DNA from: Candidatus Pullilachnospira intestinigallinarum
GTDB taxonomy: Bacteria; Bacillota; Clostridia; Lachnospirales; Lachnospiraceae
Length of the DNA stretch: 52,387 nt
Direction of reading: 5' to 3'
Assembly (NCBI GenBank): GCA_018711275.1
Contig: DVIN01000005.1
Span: 1-52,387 of the forward strand
Below the pieces are notes generated by a model. That model saw nothing but the letters and a program-made list of their open reading frames with translations, searched no databases and was not told the DNA's origin. Positions 7,779 through 15,918 of the stretch are shown here, piece after piece. Every line of letters starts with the position of its first letter. The stretch's first letter is position 1. The position numbers were made by a program, and so were the translations under genes.

Positions 7779-8153
7779 ATGAACGAAGAATCTTTTTCTC
7801 CTGTGACGCCTCTGGATGCCATGGTATCCCAGGATTCTCTGCAGCTTCTGAAAGCCTCCGTTCCCTATCTGCCGGCGAAGGCCGGGAGAATGCTTTCCGT
7901 CTATGCCAAAATGAGGGAGCTTTCCAACACCATATCCCTGTTTGAGCGCGCAAAACCGGAAGTCTCCATGATGTCTTCCCATCCCCCCAAAAACCTTCTT
8001 CCGGCAGATATCCTGGGCGAAATCCGCCAGTACGCAGGAGGGGCTGCCCGGGAGGCCATCGATCAGCTTCTTTTTGTTCTGAACACCCTTCAGCTGGTAC
8101 AGATGTACCAGGAAAATCCGGAGAATCAGGAGGTGGATGACAATGCCCGGTGA
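7779..8153 (+). CDS. Conserved-looking hypothetical protein, first of a pair
   Basis: A 124-residue cytoplasmic, largely helical protein with no signal or membrane segment. The middle reads LKASVPYLPAKAGRMLSVYAKMREL, and the C-terminal third is a long helix (LGEIRQYAGGAAREAIDQLL). I recall pairs of this general form in sporulating Clostridia, without known function; this is memory, not a search. GAAAGGT precedes the ATG. Its last codons overlap the start of the next gene by 11 bases, so the two are probably made together. A sigma-E-like promoter lies upstream. No function assigned. Confidence 0.7.
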   Translation: MNEESFSPVTPLDAMVSQDSLQLLKASVPYLPAKAGRMLSVYAKMRELSNTISLFERAKPEVSMMSSHPPKNLLPADILGEIRQYAGGAAREAIDQLLFVLNTLQLVQMYQENPENQEVDDNAR

Positions 8154-8418
8154 CTGGTCAAAGGATCCCCGGCTGGCGGGAATTGACCCGGCGAAGATGG
8201 CGCTGCTCACCTCCTTCATCAGCCAGGGCGCCGGAAAATCCCAAAACGAGATCGTCTCTCTGCTGATCGCAGCCGCCAACAGCTCACGGGACCGGGGGCT
8301 TACCTTTACTCCAGAGGAAATGGAGCAGGTTATCCAGGTACTGAAGGCGGGAAAAAGCCCCCAGGAAATCGCCCGAATGGATAAAATGCTCTCCCTGATG
8401 CGGATGATGCAGCGATAA
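8143..8418 (+). CDS. Conserved-looking hypothetical protein, second of a pair
   Basis: A 91-residue protein. I chose the ATG at 8143, 9 bases after AGGAGG (8128-8133); an ATG two codons earlier is too close. The sequence is helical: DPAKMALLTSFISQGAGKSQ, then TFTPEEMEQVIQVLKAGKSP, ending in the Met-rich KMLSLMRMMQR. It overlaps the preceding gene and is followed at once by a long hairpin terminator, so the two form a closed two-gene unit. The Met-rich amphipathic tail could bind a protein or membrane partner. No function assigned. Confidence 0.7.
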   Translation: MPGDWSKDPRLAGIDPAKMALLTSFISQGAGKSQNEIVSLLIAAANSSRDRGLTFTPEEMEQVIQVLKAGKSPQEIARMDKMLSLMRMMQR

Positions 8419-8479
8419 AAAGTCCGCCGCAGGAAGCCAAAGTCACTTCCGTGACCGTTCTCCCTGCGGCGGACTTTTT
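8417..8479. terminator. Long hairpin terminator between convergent genes
   Basis: AAAAAGTCCGCCGCAGG (8417-8433) pairs perfectly with 8463-8479. A smaller inner hairpin (AAGTCACTTCCGTGAC) lies in the loop. The A-run and T-run make it usable on both strands: for the small-protein pair and for cinA. Confidence 0.9.
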
Positions 8480-8539
8480 ATCTGATACATAGGATCCAAA
8501 GAAAAATCGTCCCGTATACTTTCCACTGTTTCCTGCGCA

Positions 8540-9802
8540 TCAACTGTGATAATTTTCCAGAATACAGTCTCTGAGCAGTACCAGCGCGGCTACTACCGCC
8601 TGTTCCCGGATCTTGTTCCGATTTCCGTTAAAATGAAATTCGCGGACCTTCGTATGATCACCGTAAGCACATCCGATGTAAACCAGTCCCACCGGCTTCT
8701 CCCGGGTTCCGCCGTCCGGACCTGCCAGTCCGGTCACCGATACGCTGATATCACAGTCCGTACTTGTCAGCGCGCCTTTTGCCATCTCTCTGGCAGTCTT
8801 GGCGCTTACCGCTCCCTCATCCTTCAGAGTGGACTTCTTCACCAGGGTAAATTTCCTTTTTGCACGATTGGAATAGGTCACCAGCCCCTGTTTCAGTACC
8901 TCCGAAGCGCCGGGAACGTTGATAATCCTGGCGGAAAGGGCTCCGCCGGTACAGGATTCCACTGTGGTCAGCTTCAGCTTCTGATCCTTCAGAAGATCCA
9001 CTACACAGTCCTCCAGTGTCTTTTTTTCATCGGTAGTATAAATATTTTTACCAAATCGCTCTTTCAGCTGCCGGATCATGGGCTTAATCAGTTTTTTTGC
9101 CTCAGATTCATCGGCAGCTCTGGCAGTGATACGAAGATGTACTTCGCCGGTTTTGGCATAGGTGGCGATGGTGGGATTTGTCTGGCCATCAATCAGATCA
9201 CGGATCTGTTCCTCCAGCATACTCTCCCCGATACCGCACACCTTCACCATACGGGAATAAATCACCTCCGGCTGTCTGCTGTGCAGGAAAGGATACACCT
9301 GGTTTTCAAACATGGGAATCAGCTCATTGGGCGGACCCGGCAGAAGAATCACCAGCTTGCCGTTGTCCTCCACAATCAGACCGGGGGCTGTTCCGTTGGC
9401 ATTGTCCAGAACAATGGCTCCTTCCGGCACCAGGGCCTGCTTCCAGTTATTGGCAGTCAGGGTCATATCCGGATGACTGCTGAGATAATTGTCCATATAT
9501 GCCTGAATACAGTTTCGGGTGTGTTCATCCTCCACCAGCTTCCGGCCCAGCACCCTGGCCGTCACTTCTTTTGTCATATCATCCTGGGTGGGTCCCAGAC
9601 CGCCGCACAGGATCACCACGTCCGAGCGGTCCACCGCCTGGGAAATCACCCCGTACATCCGCTCCTCGTTATCGCCCACCACGGTCTGATAATACATGGA
9701 AAGACCCAGCCGGGCACACATTTCCGCCAGATACGCCGCATTGGTGTTGACTATATTTCCCAGCAGAAGCTCCGTACCCACACAAACTAATTCTGCAACC
9801 AT
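8540..9802 (-). CDS. cinA: CinA family protein, nicotinamide-nucleotide amidase
   Basis: A 420-residue two-domain protein. The N-terminal MoCF-like half (residues about 1-170: AELVCVGTELLLGNIVNTN, ILCGGLGPTQDDMTKE, LLPGPPNELIPMF) has ADP-ribose pyrophosphatase-type activity in relatives. The C-terminal CinA domain (about 255-415: TTVESCTGGALSARI, VTGLAGPDGGTREKPVG) is the nicotinamide-mononucleotide deamidase, with the catalytic Ser in ESCTGG. The enzyme recycles NMN to NaMN in pyridine nucleotide salvage. GGAGTG precedes the ATG. It lies downstream of rimO and pgsA on the same strand, an order known in Firmicutes, and probably belongs to the same transcript. Confidence 0.95.
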   Translation of the reverse strand: MVAELVCVGTELLLGNIVNTNAAYLAEMCARLGLSMYYQTVVGDNEERMYGVISQAVDRSDVVILCGGLGPTQDDMTKEVTARVLGRKLVEDEHTRNCIQAYMDNYLSSHPDMTLTANNWKQALVPEGAIVLDNANGTAPGLIVEDNGKLVILLPGPPNELIPMFENQVYPFLHSRQPEVIYSRMVKVCGIGESMLEEQIRDLIDGQTNPTIATYAKTGEVHLRITARAADESEAKKLIKPMIRQLKERFGKNIYTTDEKKTLEDCVVDLLKDQKLKLTTVESCTGGALSARIINVPGASEVLKQGLVTYSNRAKRKFTLVKKSTLKDEGAVSAKTAREMAKGALTSTDCDISVSVTGLAGPDGGTREKPVGLVYIGCAYGDHTKVREFHFNGNRNKIREQAVVAALVLLRDCILENYHS

Positions 9803-9835
9803 TTTTTCACTCCTTCATCATCCGGTCCTGCCGGT

Positions 9836-10381
9836 CTATTCCTGCATGGACAGTACCTTGCGGTTCTGCCAGAGATATGTCACCAGGGAAATCACTGTCA
9901 GAAGCAGGGACGCATAGATCAGCACCTGCTCTGCCACGAAAAATCCGCTTCCCAGATCCGCGATCAGCAGGATAATCATGAGCATCTGGCAGACCGTCTT
10001 CGCCTTGCCCCAGTAATTGGCAGCGATCACCACGCCGTTATCCGAAGCAATCAGACGGAAGCCGCTGATAATGAACTCCCTGCCGATGATGATAATCACC
10101 ACCCAGCTGGGAATCCGGTTCATATCCGTCAGACAGATCAGCGCCGAGCAGACCAGCAGCTTGTCTGCCAGCGGATCCATAAATTTTCCGAAATCTGTCA
10201 CCAGATGATCTCTTCTGGCCAGATACCCGTCCAGCCAGTCGGTCATACTGGCTGCGACAAACACAAGCAGGGCCGCCCATTTGCTCCAGCTTCCCAGGCC
10301 GGCCAGCATAAAAAACACAAAAAACGGGATCATAATCACCCGGAGCAGCGTGAGCTTATTGGGCGTATTCATCTGTTTCAT
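9836..10381 (-). CDS. pgsA: CDP-diacylglycerol-glycerol-3-phosphate 3-phosphatidyltransferase
   Basis: Makes phosphatidylglycerophosphate, the committed step to phosphatidylglycerol, in the inner membrane. The 181 residues contain the CDP-alcohol phosphotransferase motif with Asp48, Asp51-Gly52, Ala55-Arg56, Gly65, Asp69 and Asp73 (DWLDGYLARR, then GKFMDPLADK), and several membrane helices. I chose the first ATG (10381), since GGAGAG is correctly spaced. The start lies 26 bases inside the 3' end of rimO, so the genes are translationally linked. Confidence 0.95.
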   Translation of the reverse strand: MKQMNTPNKLTLLRVIMIPFFVFFMLAGLGSWSKWAALLVFVAASMTDWLDGYLARRDHLVTDFGKFMDPLADKLLVCSALICLTDMNRIPSWVVIIIIGREFIISGFRLIASDNGVVIAANYWGKAKTVCQMLMIILLIADLGSGFFVAEQVLIYASLLLTVISLVTYLWQNRKVLSMQE

Positions 10382-11705
10382 CCGCGATCTCTCCTATCAA
10401 ATCATATTCCAGGGCCCCGGTAACCTTCACCTTCACAAAATCTCCCGACATCAGGAGTTCCCCGGTATTTATAAAAATATAGCCATCCACACCCGGAGCA
10501 TCCATGCAGGTTCTTCCCACATAGGCGCTTTCCCCGGAAACCTGTCCTTCTACCATGGCCAGCATCACCTTTCCCACGCAGTCCTCTCCGTGATCCATCG
10601 AAATCTCCTGCTGCAGTTCCATAATCTGATCCCGCCGTTCTTCTTTGATTTCCTCCGGGATCTGGTCCTTCATGAGCGCCGCCGGCGTATCCTCCTCCGC
10701 GGAGTAGGTAAACACGCCCAACCGGTCAAATTCCATCTCGTCCACAAAATCCAGAAGCTCCTGAAAATCTTCCCGGGTTTCCCCCGGAAATCCGGTGATC
10801 AGAGTGGTCCGCAGCGTAATGTCCGGCATCGCCGTCCGAAGCCGGCCGATGATCTCCTCCAGATCCTTTCTGGTGGTCCTCCTTCCCATCCGGCGCAGAA
10901 TCCGGTCGCTGGCGTGCTGAATGGGAAGATCCAGATAATGGCAGATCTTCTTCTCCCTCTGCATCGTCTCAATCAGTTCCGGATAAATCTCCTCCGGATA
11001 ACAGTACAGCAGGCGGATCCAGACGATCCCCGGTATCCGGCACAGCTTTTCCAGAAGAATGTGCAGTGATTTCTCTCCATACAGATCTTTTCCGTACAGC
11101 GTCGTTTCCTGGGCCACCAGGATCAGCTCCTTTACTCCCTGGGCAGCCAGATCCTCTGCCTCCTTCAGCAGCCGTTCCATGGGAACCGACCGGAAGGGGC
11201 CGCGGATTTTGGGAATAATGCAGTAGGTGCAGTTCTTTTCACAGCCCTCCGCAATTTTCAGATACTCATAATGCCCCCCGGTGGTGACGATTCGCTTTCC
11301 CGGCAGCGTGGGGATTTTATCCAGAGGCGCGAACTCCAGAACCTTCTCGCCTGCCAGCGCTCTGTCAAGCGCTCCCACAATTTCTTCGGTGCTTCCGTTT
11401 CCCAGCACCGCGTCCACCTCCGGAATCTCCTCCGTGATTTCCTTCCGGTAGCGCTCGGCAAGACAGCCTGTCACCAGCAAAGCCCGGCAGCTGCCCTTTC
11501 GCCGGTATTCCGCCATCTCCAGGATCGTATCGATGCTCTCCTGTTTGGCATCGTGAATAAAGCAGCAGGTATTAATAACAATCCCATCCGCCTGGGTCTC
11601 TTCATCGGTGATCTCCCAACCGGCATTCACCAGAGCTCCCAGCATTTCCTCCGAATCCACCAGGTTTTTATCACAGCCCAGTGATACAAAAAATACTTTT
11701 TTCAT
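10356..11705 (-). CDS. rimO: Ribosomal protein S12 methylthiotransferase
   Basis: A 449-residue radical SAM enzyme that adds a methylthio group to an aspartate of ribosomal protein S12. It has the N-terminal UPF0004 domain with cluster cysteines Cys11, Cys47 or Cys48, and Cys81. The radical SAM motif is Cys155-Cys159-Cys162 (CEKNCTYC), and a C-terminal TRAM domain begins near residue 375. The start FFVSLGCDKNLVDSE and the motif HYEYLKIAEGC separate RimO from MiaB. AAGGAAAACAG precedes the ATG. It heads the rimO-pgsA-cinA run. Confidence 0.95.
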   Translation of the reverse strand: MKKVFFVSLGCDKNLVDSEEMLGALVNAGWEITDEETQADGIVINTCCFIHDAKQESIDTILEMAEYRRKGSCRALLVTGCLAERYRKEITEEIPEVDAVLGNGSTEEIVGALDRALAGEKVLEFAPLDKIPTLPGKRIVTTGGHYEYLKIAEGCEKNCTYCIIPKIRGPFRSVPMERLLKEAEDLAAQGVKELILVAQETTLYGKDLYGEKSLHILLEKLCRIPGIVWIRLLYCYPEEIYPELIETMQREKKICHYLDLPIQHASDRILRRMGRRTTRKDLEEIIGRLRTAMPDITLRTTLITGFPGETREDFQELLDFVDEMEFDRLGVFTYSAEEDTPAALMKDQIPEEIKEERRDQIMELQQEISMDHGEDCVGKVMLAMVEGQVSGESAYVGRTCMDAPGVDGYIFINTGELLMSGDFVKVKVTGALEYDLIGEIADETDEYAQ

Positions 11706-11765
11706 CTGTTTTCCTTTATGGTTTGGTTTCTATTTTATGAAGCATTGGCGCGCGCACCTGCACAG

Positions 11766-11794
11766 AAGGGCTGTTGCATGGCAACAGCCCTTTT
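11766..11794. terminator. Hairpin between rpoZ and rimO
   Basis: GGGCTGTTGC and GCAACAGCCC are perfectly paired around a 3-base loop, 10 bases past the rpoZ stop. The T-run is better on the plus strand than on the minus strand, so termination of rpoZ transcription may be partial. Confidence 0.65.
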
Positions 11795-11804
11795 CAGAAT
11801 CTTT

Positions 11805-12161
11805 TTATTCTTCTTCCAGCGCAGACGCTTCCTCCGCATCTGTATTCTCCTCCTGAGAATCTTCAGAGACGGTGATCTCTTCCGCTGTCTGAGCATCCCC
11901 AGCAGCTTCCAGCTTATCCTGCTCCTCGGCTTCCGCCTCGGACAGAATCCGGACTTTACCCTTGTACAGCTCATCCACCGCGATGGAAAGCGGTTTATTG
12001 GACGGATAACTTACCAGAGGCTCCGCCCCGGCAATGATCTGCCGCGCCCTTTTGCTGGCTGCGAGAACAATGGAATAACGGCTGTTGCAAACCGGTGTGC
12101 TCTCGTCCTCAGAGTTGCTGTTTACCACCTGCATCAGTTCTGTATAAGATGGATGTATCAT
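11805..12161 (-). CDS. rpoZ: RNA polymerase omega subunit
   Basis: The first 75 residues match omega: MIHPSYTELMQVV, then SRYSIVLAASKRARQI, and NKPLSIAVDELYKGKV. The last 40 residues are an acidic, low-complexity tail (EEITVSEDSQEENTDAEE), longer than the Bacillus protein. Omega helps assemble and stabilise the RNA polymerase beta' subunit. I chose the ATG at 12161 because GAGAGGAG is seven bases away; the ATG two codons earlier would be too close. It follows gmk by 28 bases in the conserved yicC-remA-gmk-rpoZ order. Confidence 0.93.
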   Translation of the reverse strand: MIHPSYTELMQVVNSNSEDESTPVCNSRYSIVLAASKRARQIIAGAEPLVSYPSNKPLSIAVDELYKGKVRILSEAEAEEQDKLEAAGDAQTAEEITVSEDSQEENTDAEEASALEEE

Positions 12162-12189
12162 ATTCATTCTCCTCTCTGTCTGTGAAAAT

Positions 12190-12813
12190 TTACTGCATAT
12201 CCTTCAGTTCCTGCCGGATTCTGGACACAAAATCCAGATTTTCCTCCATCCGGAGATGCTCGCGCATCACCAGCTGGTGAATCTCTTCCACACAGGCATT
12301 CAGATCATCATTGATAATCAGATAATCGTACTGATCCATCAGCTTTGCTTCCTCTTTGGCTCTGGCCAGACGCGCACAGATCACGTCCATGGATTCCGTA
12401 CCTCTGGCAATCAGCCGGCGCTTCAGCTCCTCAGCGGAAGGCGGCGTCACAAACAGAAGCAGTGCCTCCGGATTCTTCTTTTTCGCGGCCAGGGCTCCCT
12501 GCACCTCAATCTCCAGAATCACATCCCGGCCCGCTTCCCGCTGTTCCTGCACATAAGCCTTCGGAGTGCCGTAATAATGAGAAACATACTGGGCGTACTC
12601 ATACAATTCATCCCGGCGGATCAGTTCTTCAAATTCCTCCGTGGTTTTGAAAAAATACTCCCTTCCGTCTTCCTCCCCTTCTCTCGGCTGCCTGGTGGTC
12701 GCCGAGATGGAAAGGGCGTAATTGTCATGGGCGGCAGTCAGCGCCTTCACCACGGTACCCTTTCCCGCACCGGAAAAACCGGAAATAATAATCAGACTTC
12801 CTTTTCTACTCAT
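12190..12813 (-). CDS. gmk: Guanylate kinase
   Basis: Phosphorylates GMP to GDP with ATP. The 207 residues start MSRKGSLIIISG and contain the P-loop SGFSGAGKGT (residues 11-20), GMP-binding SISATTRQPREGE and REYFF, and the lid-region ARGTESMDVICARL. AAGGAG lies well spaced before the ATG at 12813, so the longer upstream open frame is not used. The start lies 8 bases inside the 3' end of remA. Confidence 0.96.
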   Translation of the reverse strand: MSRKGSLIIISGFSGAGKGTVVKALTAAHDNYALSISATTRQPREGEEDGREYFFKTTEEFEELIRRDELYEYAQYVSHYYGTPKAYVQEQREAGRDVILEIEVQGALAAKKKNPEALLLFVTPPSAEELKRRLIARGTESMDVICARLARAKEEAKLMDQYDYLIINDDLNACVEEIHQLVMREHLRMEENLDFVSRIRQELKDMQ

Positions 12814-13084
12814 CCTGATCTCCTTGTATTTCCATATTTGTCCTGTCATCCGACTGGATCCTGCGGCCGATGGTATCCGGCTGCAGAGCGGACAGAATCA
12901 CAAAGGATTCCTCCGTCATCAGAACGGCCTTTGTCCGCCGTCCCTGGGTGGCGTCGACGATTCTCCCGTCCTCCTTGGCTGCCTGCACCATCCGTTTCAC
13001 CGGTGCGGCATCGGGTCGTACCACCACCACCACCTTGTCGGCATTTACCATATTGCCGAATCCGATATTGATAAATCTGGCCAA
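12806..13084 (-). CDS. remA: RemA family DNA-binding regulator (DUF370)
   Basis: A 92-residue protein starting MARFINIGFGNMVNADKV, with RRTKAVLMTEESFVILSALQ in the middle, diagnostic of RemA/YlzA. In Bacillus subtilis RemA is an octameric DNA-wrapping activator of biofilm matrix and osmoprotection genes. In Clostridia the targets are unknown. It overlaps gmk and follows yicC by 11 bases, the conserved Firmicutes arrangement. Confidence 0.93.
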   Translation of the reverse strand: MARFINIGFGNMVNADKVVVVVRPDAAPVKRMVQAAKEDGRIVDATQGRRTKAVLMTEESFVILSALQPDTIGRRIQSDDRTNMEIQGDQDE

Positions 13085-13095
13085 TTTATTCCCTC

Positions 13096-13974
13096 TTATT
13101 CAATGTTCTGAATCTGTTCTCTGACCTTCTCAATCTCTGTCTTGAGATCAATGGCAAGATTGGAGGTTGTCAGATCATTGGCCTTGGACAGAATCGTATT
13201 CGCCTCCCGGTTCATCTCCTGGGCGATAAAATCCAGCTTCCGTCCCACGCCGTCTCCCTGCTCCAGTACCTGAAGCATACTGTTGATATGGCTTTTCAAC
13301 CGCACCGTCTCTTCATCCGTACAGATCTTGTCGGCGAAAAGCACCACCTCCGCCGCCACTCTGTTTTCATCCGCCTGCGTATCTGCCAGAATCTCCTCCA
13401 GCTTCTGCTCCAGTTTCTTTCGGTATTCCTTCACAATCTGCGGGGAACGGGCTTCCACCTGTTCCACTTTTTCCGCCATGTCCACAAGTTTTTCCTTCAG
13501 ATCTTCGGCAAGCGTTTCGCCCTCCTTCTGTCTGGAAGCGGCAAACTGCCGGCAGGCGCTGCGAAGGCATTTTTCCAGAAGCTCCCAGATCTCTTTCTCA
13601 TCAATGGGCTCCTCTTCCATGGCAAATACTTCCGGACAGCGTCCCAGTACGGAGGCCGTCACATCGTTCTCCACCCCCAGCGTGCGGGACATCTCGCGAA
13701 AATACTCCAGATACTGCTTTGCAATCTCCTGATGATAGGTAAGGGATACATTGCTTTTGGTAAAATCCTCGCAGGTGATAAATACATCCACCTTCCCTCT
13801 CTGCATGTACTCTTTCATCAGGCTTCGGATGGACGCCTCAAAAAAGCTCAGCTTTTTGGGCATCTTGATATTAAAGTCCAGATAACGGTGGTTCACCGAC
13901 TTGATTTCCACCGTGAACCGCCGTTCCTGATCCTCTTCCTGGGCTCTTCCGAAGCCGGTCATACTTTTTATCAT
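13096..13974 (-). CDS. yicC: YicC/YloC family endoribonuclease
   Basis: A 292-residue protein starting MIKSMTGFGRAQ and ending in the conserved EMNREANTILSKAN followed by LKTEIEKVREQIQNIE. Members are endoribonucleases involved in RNA turnover (E. coli YicC, B. subtilis YloC). A long helical middle (about 155-215) carries charged repeats. It heads the yicC-remA-gmk-rpoZ transcript and is divergent from rqcH. Confidence 0.93.
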   Translation of the reverse strand: MIKSMTGFGRAQEEDQERRFTVEIKSVNHRYLDFNIKMPKKLSFFEASIRSLMKEYMQRGKVDVFITCEDFTKSNVSLTYHQEIAKQYLEYFREMSRTLGVENDVTASVLGRCPEVFAMEEEPIDEKEIWELLEKCLRSACRQFAASRQKEGETLAEDLKEKLVDMAEKVEQVEARSPQIVKEYRKKLEQKLEEILADTQADENRVAAEVVLFADKICTDEETVRLKSHINSMLQVLEQGDGVGRKLDFIAQEMNREANTILSKANDLTTSNLAIDLKTEIEKVREQIQNIE

Positions 13975-14031
13975 ATTCCGTCAATCACACCTTTTCTTTT
14001 CCGATATGCGTCTGTCTCTTCTGTTTGGTCA

Positions 14032-14065
14032 ATTTCCATTCTGTCCGGACAGACAGGATGGAAAT
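14032..14065. repeat. Inverted repeat in the yicC-rqcH intergenic region
   Basis: ATTTCCATTCTGTC (14032-14045) and GACAGGATGGAAAT (14052-14065) pair at 13 of 14 positions around the 6-base loop CGGACA. No T-run follows on either strand. Its place between two divergent genes suggests a leader hairpin or operator; function unknown. Confidence 0.55.
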
Positions 14066-14105
14066 ATGCATATGAATTTATTATAAGTCATTACAAAACC
14101 CTAGT

Positions 14106-14130
14106 CAAATGCTTTTTTTTCTACTATAAT
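14106..14130 (+). promoter_or_regulatory. Probable rqcH promoter
   Basis: A perfect TATAAT lies at 14125-14130, 36 bases before the start codon. The matching -35 region is poor (around CTAGTCAA), so only the -10 is convincing. Confidence 0.5.
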
Positions 14131-14165
14131 AAAAACACAGATTTACAAGGAGGCTGAAGCAAATC

Positions 14166-15902
14166 ATGGCTTTTGACGGCATTACCATTTCCAATATCGT
14201 ATCAGAACTGAACCGTACCATTGTCAACGGCAAAATCAATAAAATCGCCCAGCCGGAGTCGGATGAACTGATCTTCACCATCAAGAATCAGCGGACGCAG
14301 TACCGGCTGTTTCTTTCTGCCAGCGCATCCCTTCCGCTGATCTATCTGACGGAGAACAACAAACCCGGTCCGCTGACGGCGCCCAATTTCTGTATGCTTC
14401 TGCGCAAGCATATCGGCAGCGCCCGGATCGTTTCCATCACCCAGCCGGGGCTGGAACGGGTGATCCGCATAGAGCTGGAACACCTAAACGAGCTGGGCGA
14501 TCTCTGCACCAAATATCTGATGGTGGAAATCATGGGAAAACACAGTAACATTATTTTCTGTGACGATGGCGGCACAATCATTGACAGTATCAAACACGTT
14601 TCTTCGCATATGAGTTCCGTCAGGGAGGTTCTGCCCGGACGGCCTTATTTCATTCCGGAGACCCAGCACAAGCGGAACCCGCTGGAAGTGACCGAGGAAG
14701 ATTTCATTCAGCATGTGCTTGTCAGGCCCCAGCCGGTGGCAAAAGCCATCTACACCGCGCTTACAGGCATCAGTCCGCTGATGGCGGAGGAGATCTGTCA
14801 CCGTGCCGGCATCGACGGCGGACTTCCCACCGACGCGCTGGGGGATCTGGAAAGAATTCATCTGGCTCACATCTTCCGCGCGCTGATGGAAGATATCCGG
14901 CAGGAACGGTTTGCTCCCAACATCGTCTACCGGGAGAAAGAGCCGGTGGAATTCGCCTCTTTTGAGCTGACACAGTACGCGGATCTTACCGCCGTTTCCT
15001 TTTCCTCCATTTCCGAGGCCCTGGAAACTTACTATTCCATGAAAAATATCGTCACGAAGATCCGGCAGAAATCCTCGGACCTGCGCCGGATCGTTCAGAC
15101 CGCGCTGGAACGGAACCAGAAAAAGTACCAGCTGCAGCTGAAACAGATGAAGGACACGGAAAAGAAAGACAAATACCGGATTTACGGGGAACTGATCAAT
15201 ACATACGGCTATGAACTGGAACCCGGCGCAAAAAATCTGGAAGCGCTCAATTACTACACCAATGAAATGATCACCATCCCTCTGGATCCCACGCTGACCG
15301 CCCAGGAAAACTCCCAGAAGTATTTTGACCGGTACGGCAAACTGAAACGGACCGCGGAAGCGCTGGAGGAACTGCTGGTGGAAACGAAAAGTGAAATTGA
15401 CCATCTGGAGTCCATCGCCACCTCTCTGGATATTGCCCTGTCGGAAGAGGATCTGGTACAGATCCGCGAAGAGCTGATGGATTACGGGTATATCAAGAGA
15501 AAGCACACCGGCGGAAAGAAAGTGAAAATCACTTCCCGCCCCTTCCACTATCTTTCCAGCGACGGATTCCACATTTATGTGGGAAAGAACAACTTTCAGA
15601 ACGAAGAGCTGTCCTTCCGGTTCGCCTCCGGAAACGACTGGTGGTTTCATGCCAAAGGCCAGCCCGGCTCCCATGTGATCGTGAAGACAGAAGGAAAGGA
15701 ACTTCCTGACCGGACGTTTGAGGAGGCGGGCCGCCTGGCCGCCTATTATTCCAAAGGCAGGCAGGCACCGAAGGTGGAGGTGGACTATACCCAGAAGAAA
15801 AATCTCAGAAAGCCCGGCGGCGCGAAACCCGGTTTTGTGATTTATCATACCAACTATTCTCTGTTGATTGAACCTGACATTTCCGGACTTCAGCAGGTCT
15901 GA
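14166..15902 (+). CDS. rqcH: RqcH/NFACT family protein (Rqc2 homologue)
   Basis: Binds stalled large ribosomal subunits and recruits alanyl-tRNA to add C-terminal alanine tails that mark broken nascent chains for degradation. The 578 residues show an N-terminal NFACT-N domain (MAFDGITISNIVSELN), a middle helical coiled-coil region (about 280-440), and a C-terminal NFACT-R domain with DWWFHAKGQPGSHVIV. The B. subtilis residues D97/R98, needed for tRNA binding, align here with Glu97-Arg98 (PGLERVIRIE), a conservative change. An AGGAGG-like site precedes the ATG. The P-type ATPase follows after 16 bases. This clustering with yicC, remA and gmk is also seen in B. subtilis. Older annotations call it a fibronectin-binding protein. 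Confidence 0.92.
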   Translation: MAFDGITISNIVSELNRTIVNGKINKIAQPESDELIFTIKNQRTQYRLFLSASASLPLIYLTENNKPGPLTAPNFCMLLRKHIGSARIVSITQPGLERVIRIELEHLNELGDLCTKYLMVEIMGKHSNIIFCDDGGTIIDSIKHVSSHMSSVREVLPGRPYFIPETQHKRNPLEVTEEDFIQHVLVRPQPVAKAIYTALTGISPLMAEEICHRAGIDGGLPTDALGDLERIHLAHIFRALMEDIRQERFAPNIVYREKEPVEFASFELTQYADLTAVSFSSISEALETYYSMKNIVTKIRQKSSDLRRIVQTALERNQKKYQLQLKQMKDTEKKDKYRIYGELINTYGYELEPGAKNLEALNYYTNEMITIPLDPTLTAQENSQKYFDRYGKLKRTAEALEELLVETKSEIDHLESIATSLDIALSEEDLVQIREELMDYGYIKRKHTGGKKVKITSRPFHYLSSDGFHIYVGKNNFQNEELSFRFASGNDWWFHAKGQPGSHVIVKTEGKELPDRTFEEAGRLAAYYSKGRQAPKVEVDYTQKKNLRKPGGAKPGFVIYHTNYSLLIEPDISGLQQV

Positions 15903-15918
15903 CAAAGAGGCACACCAC

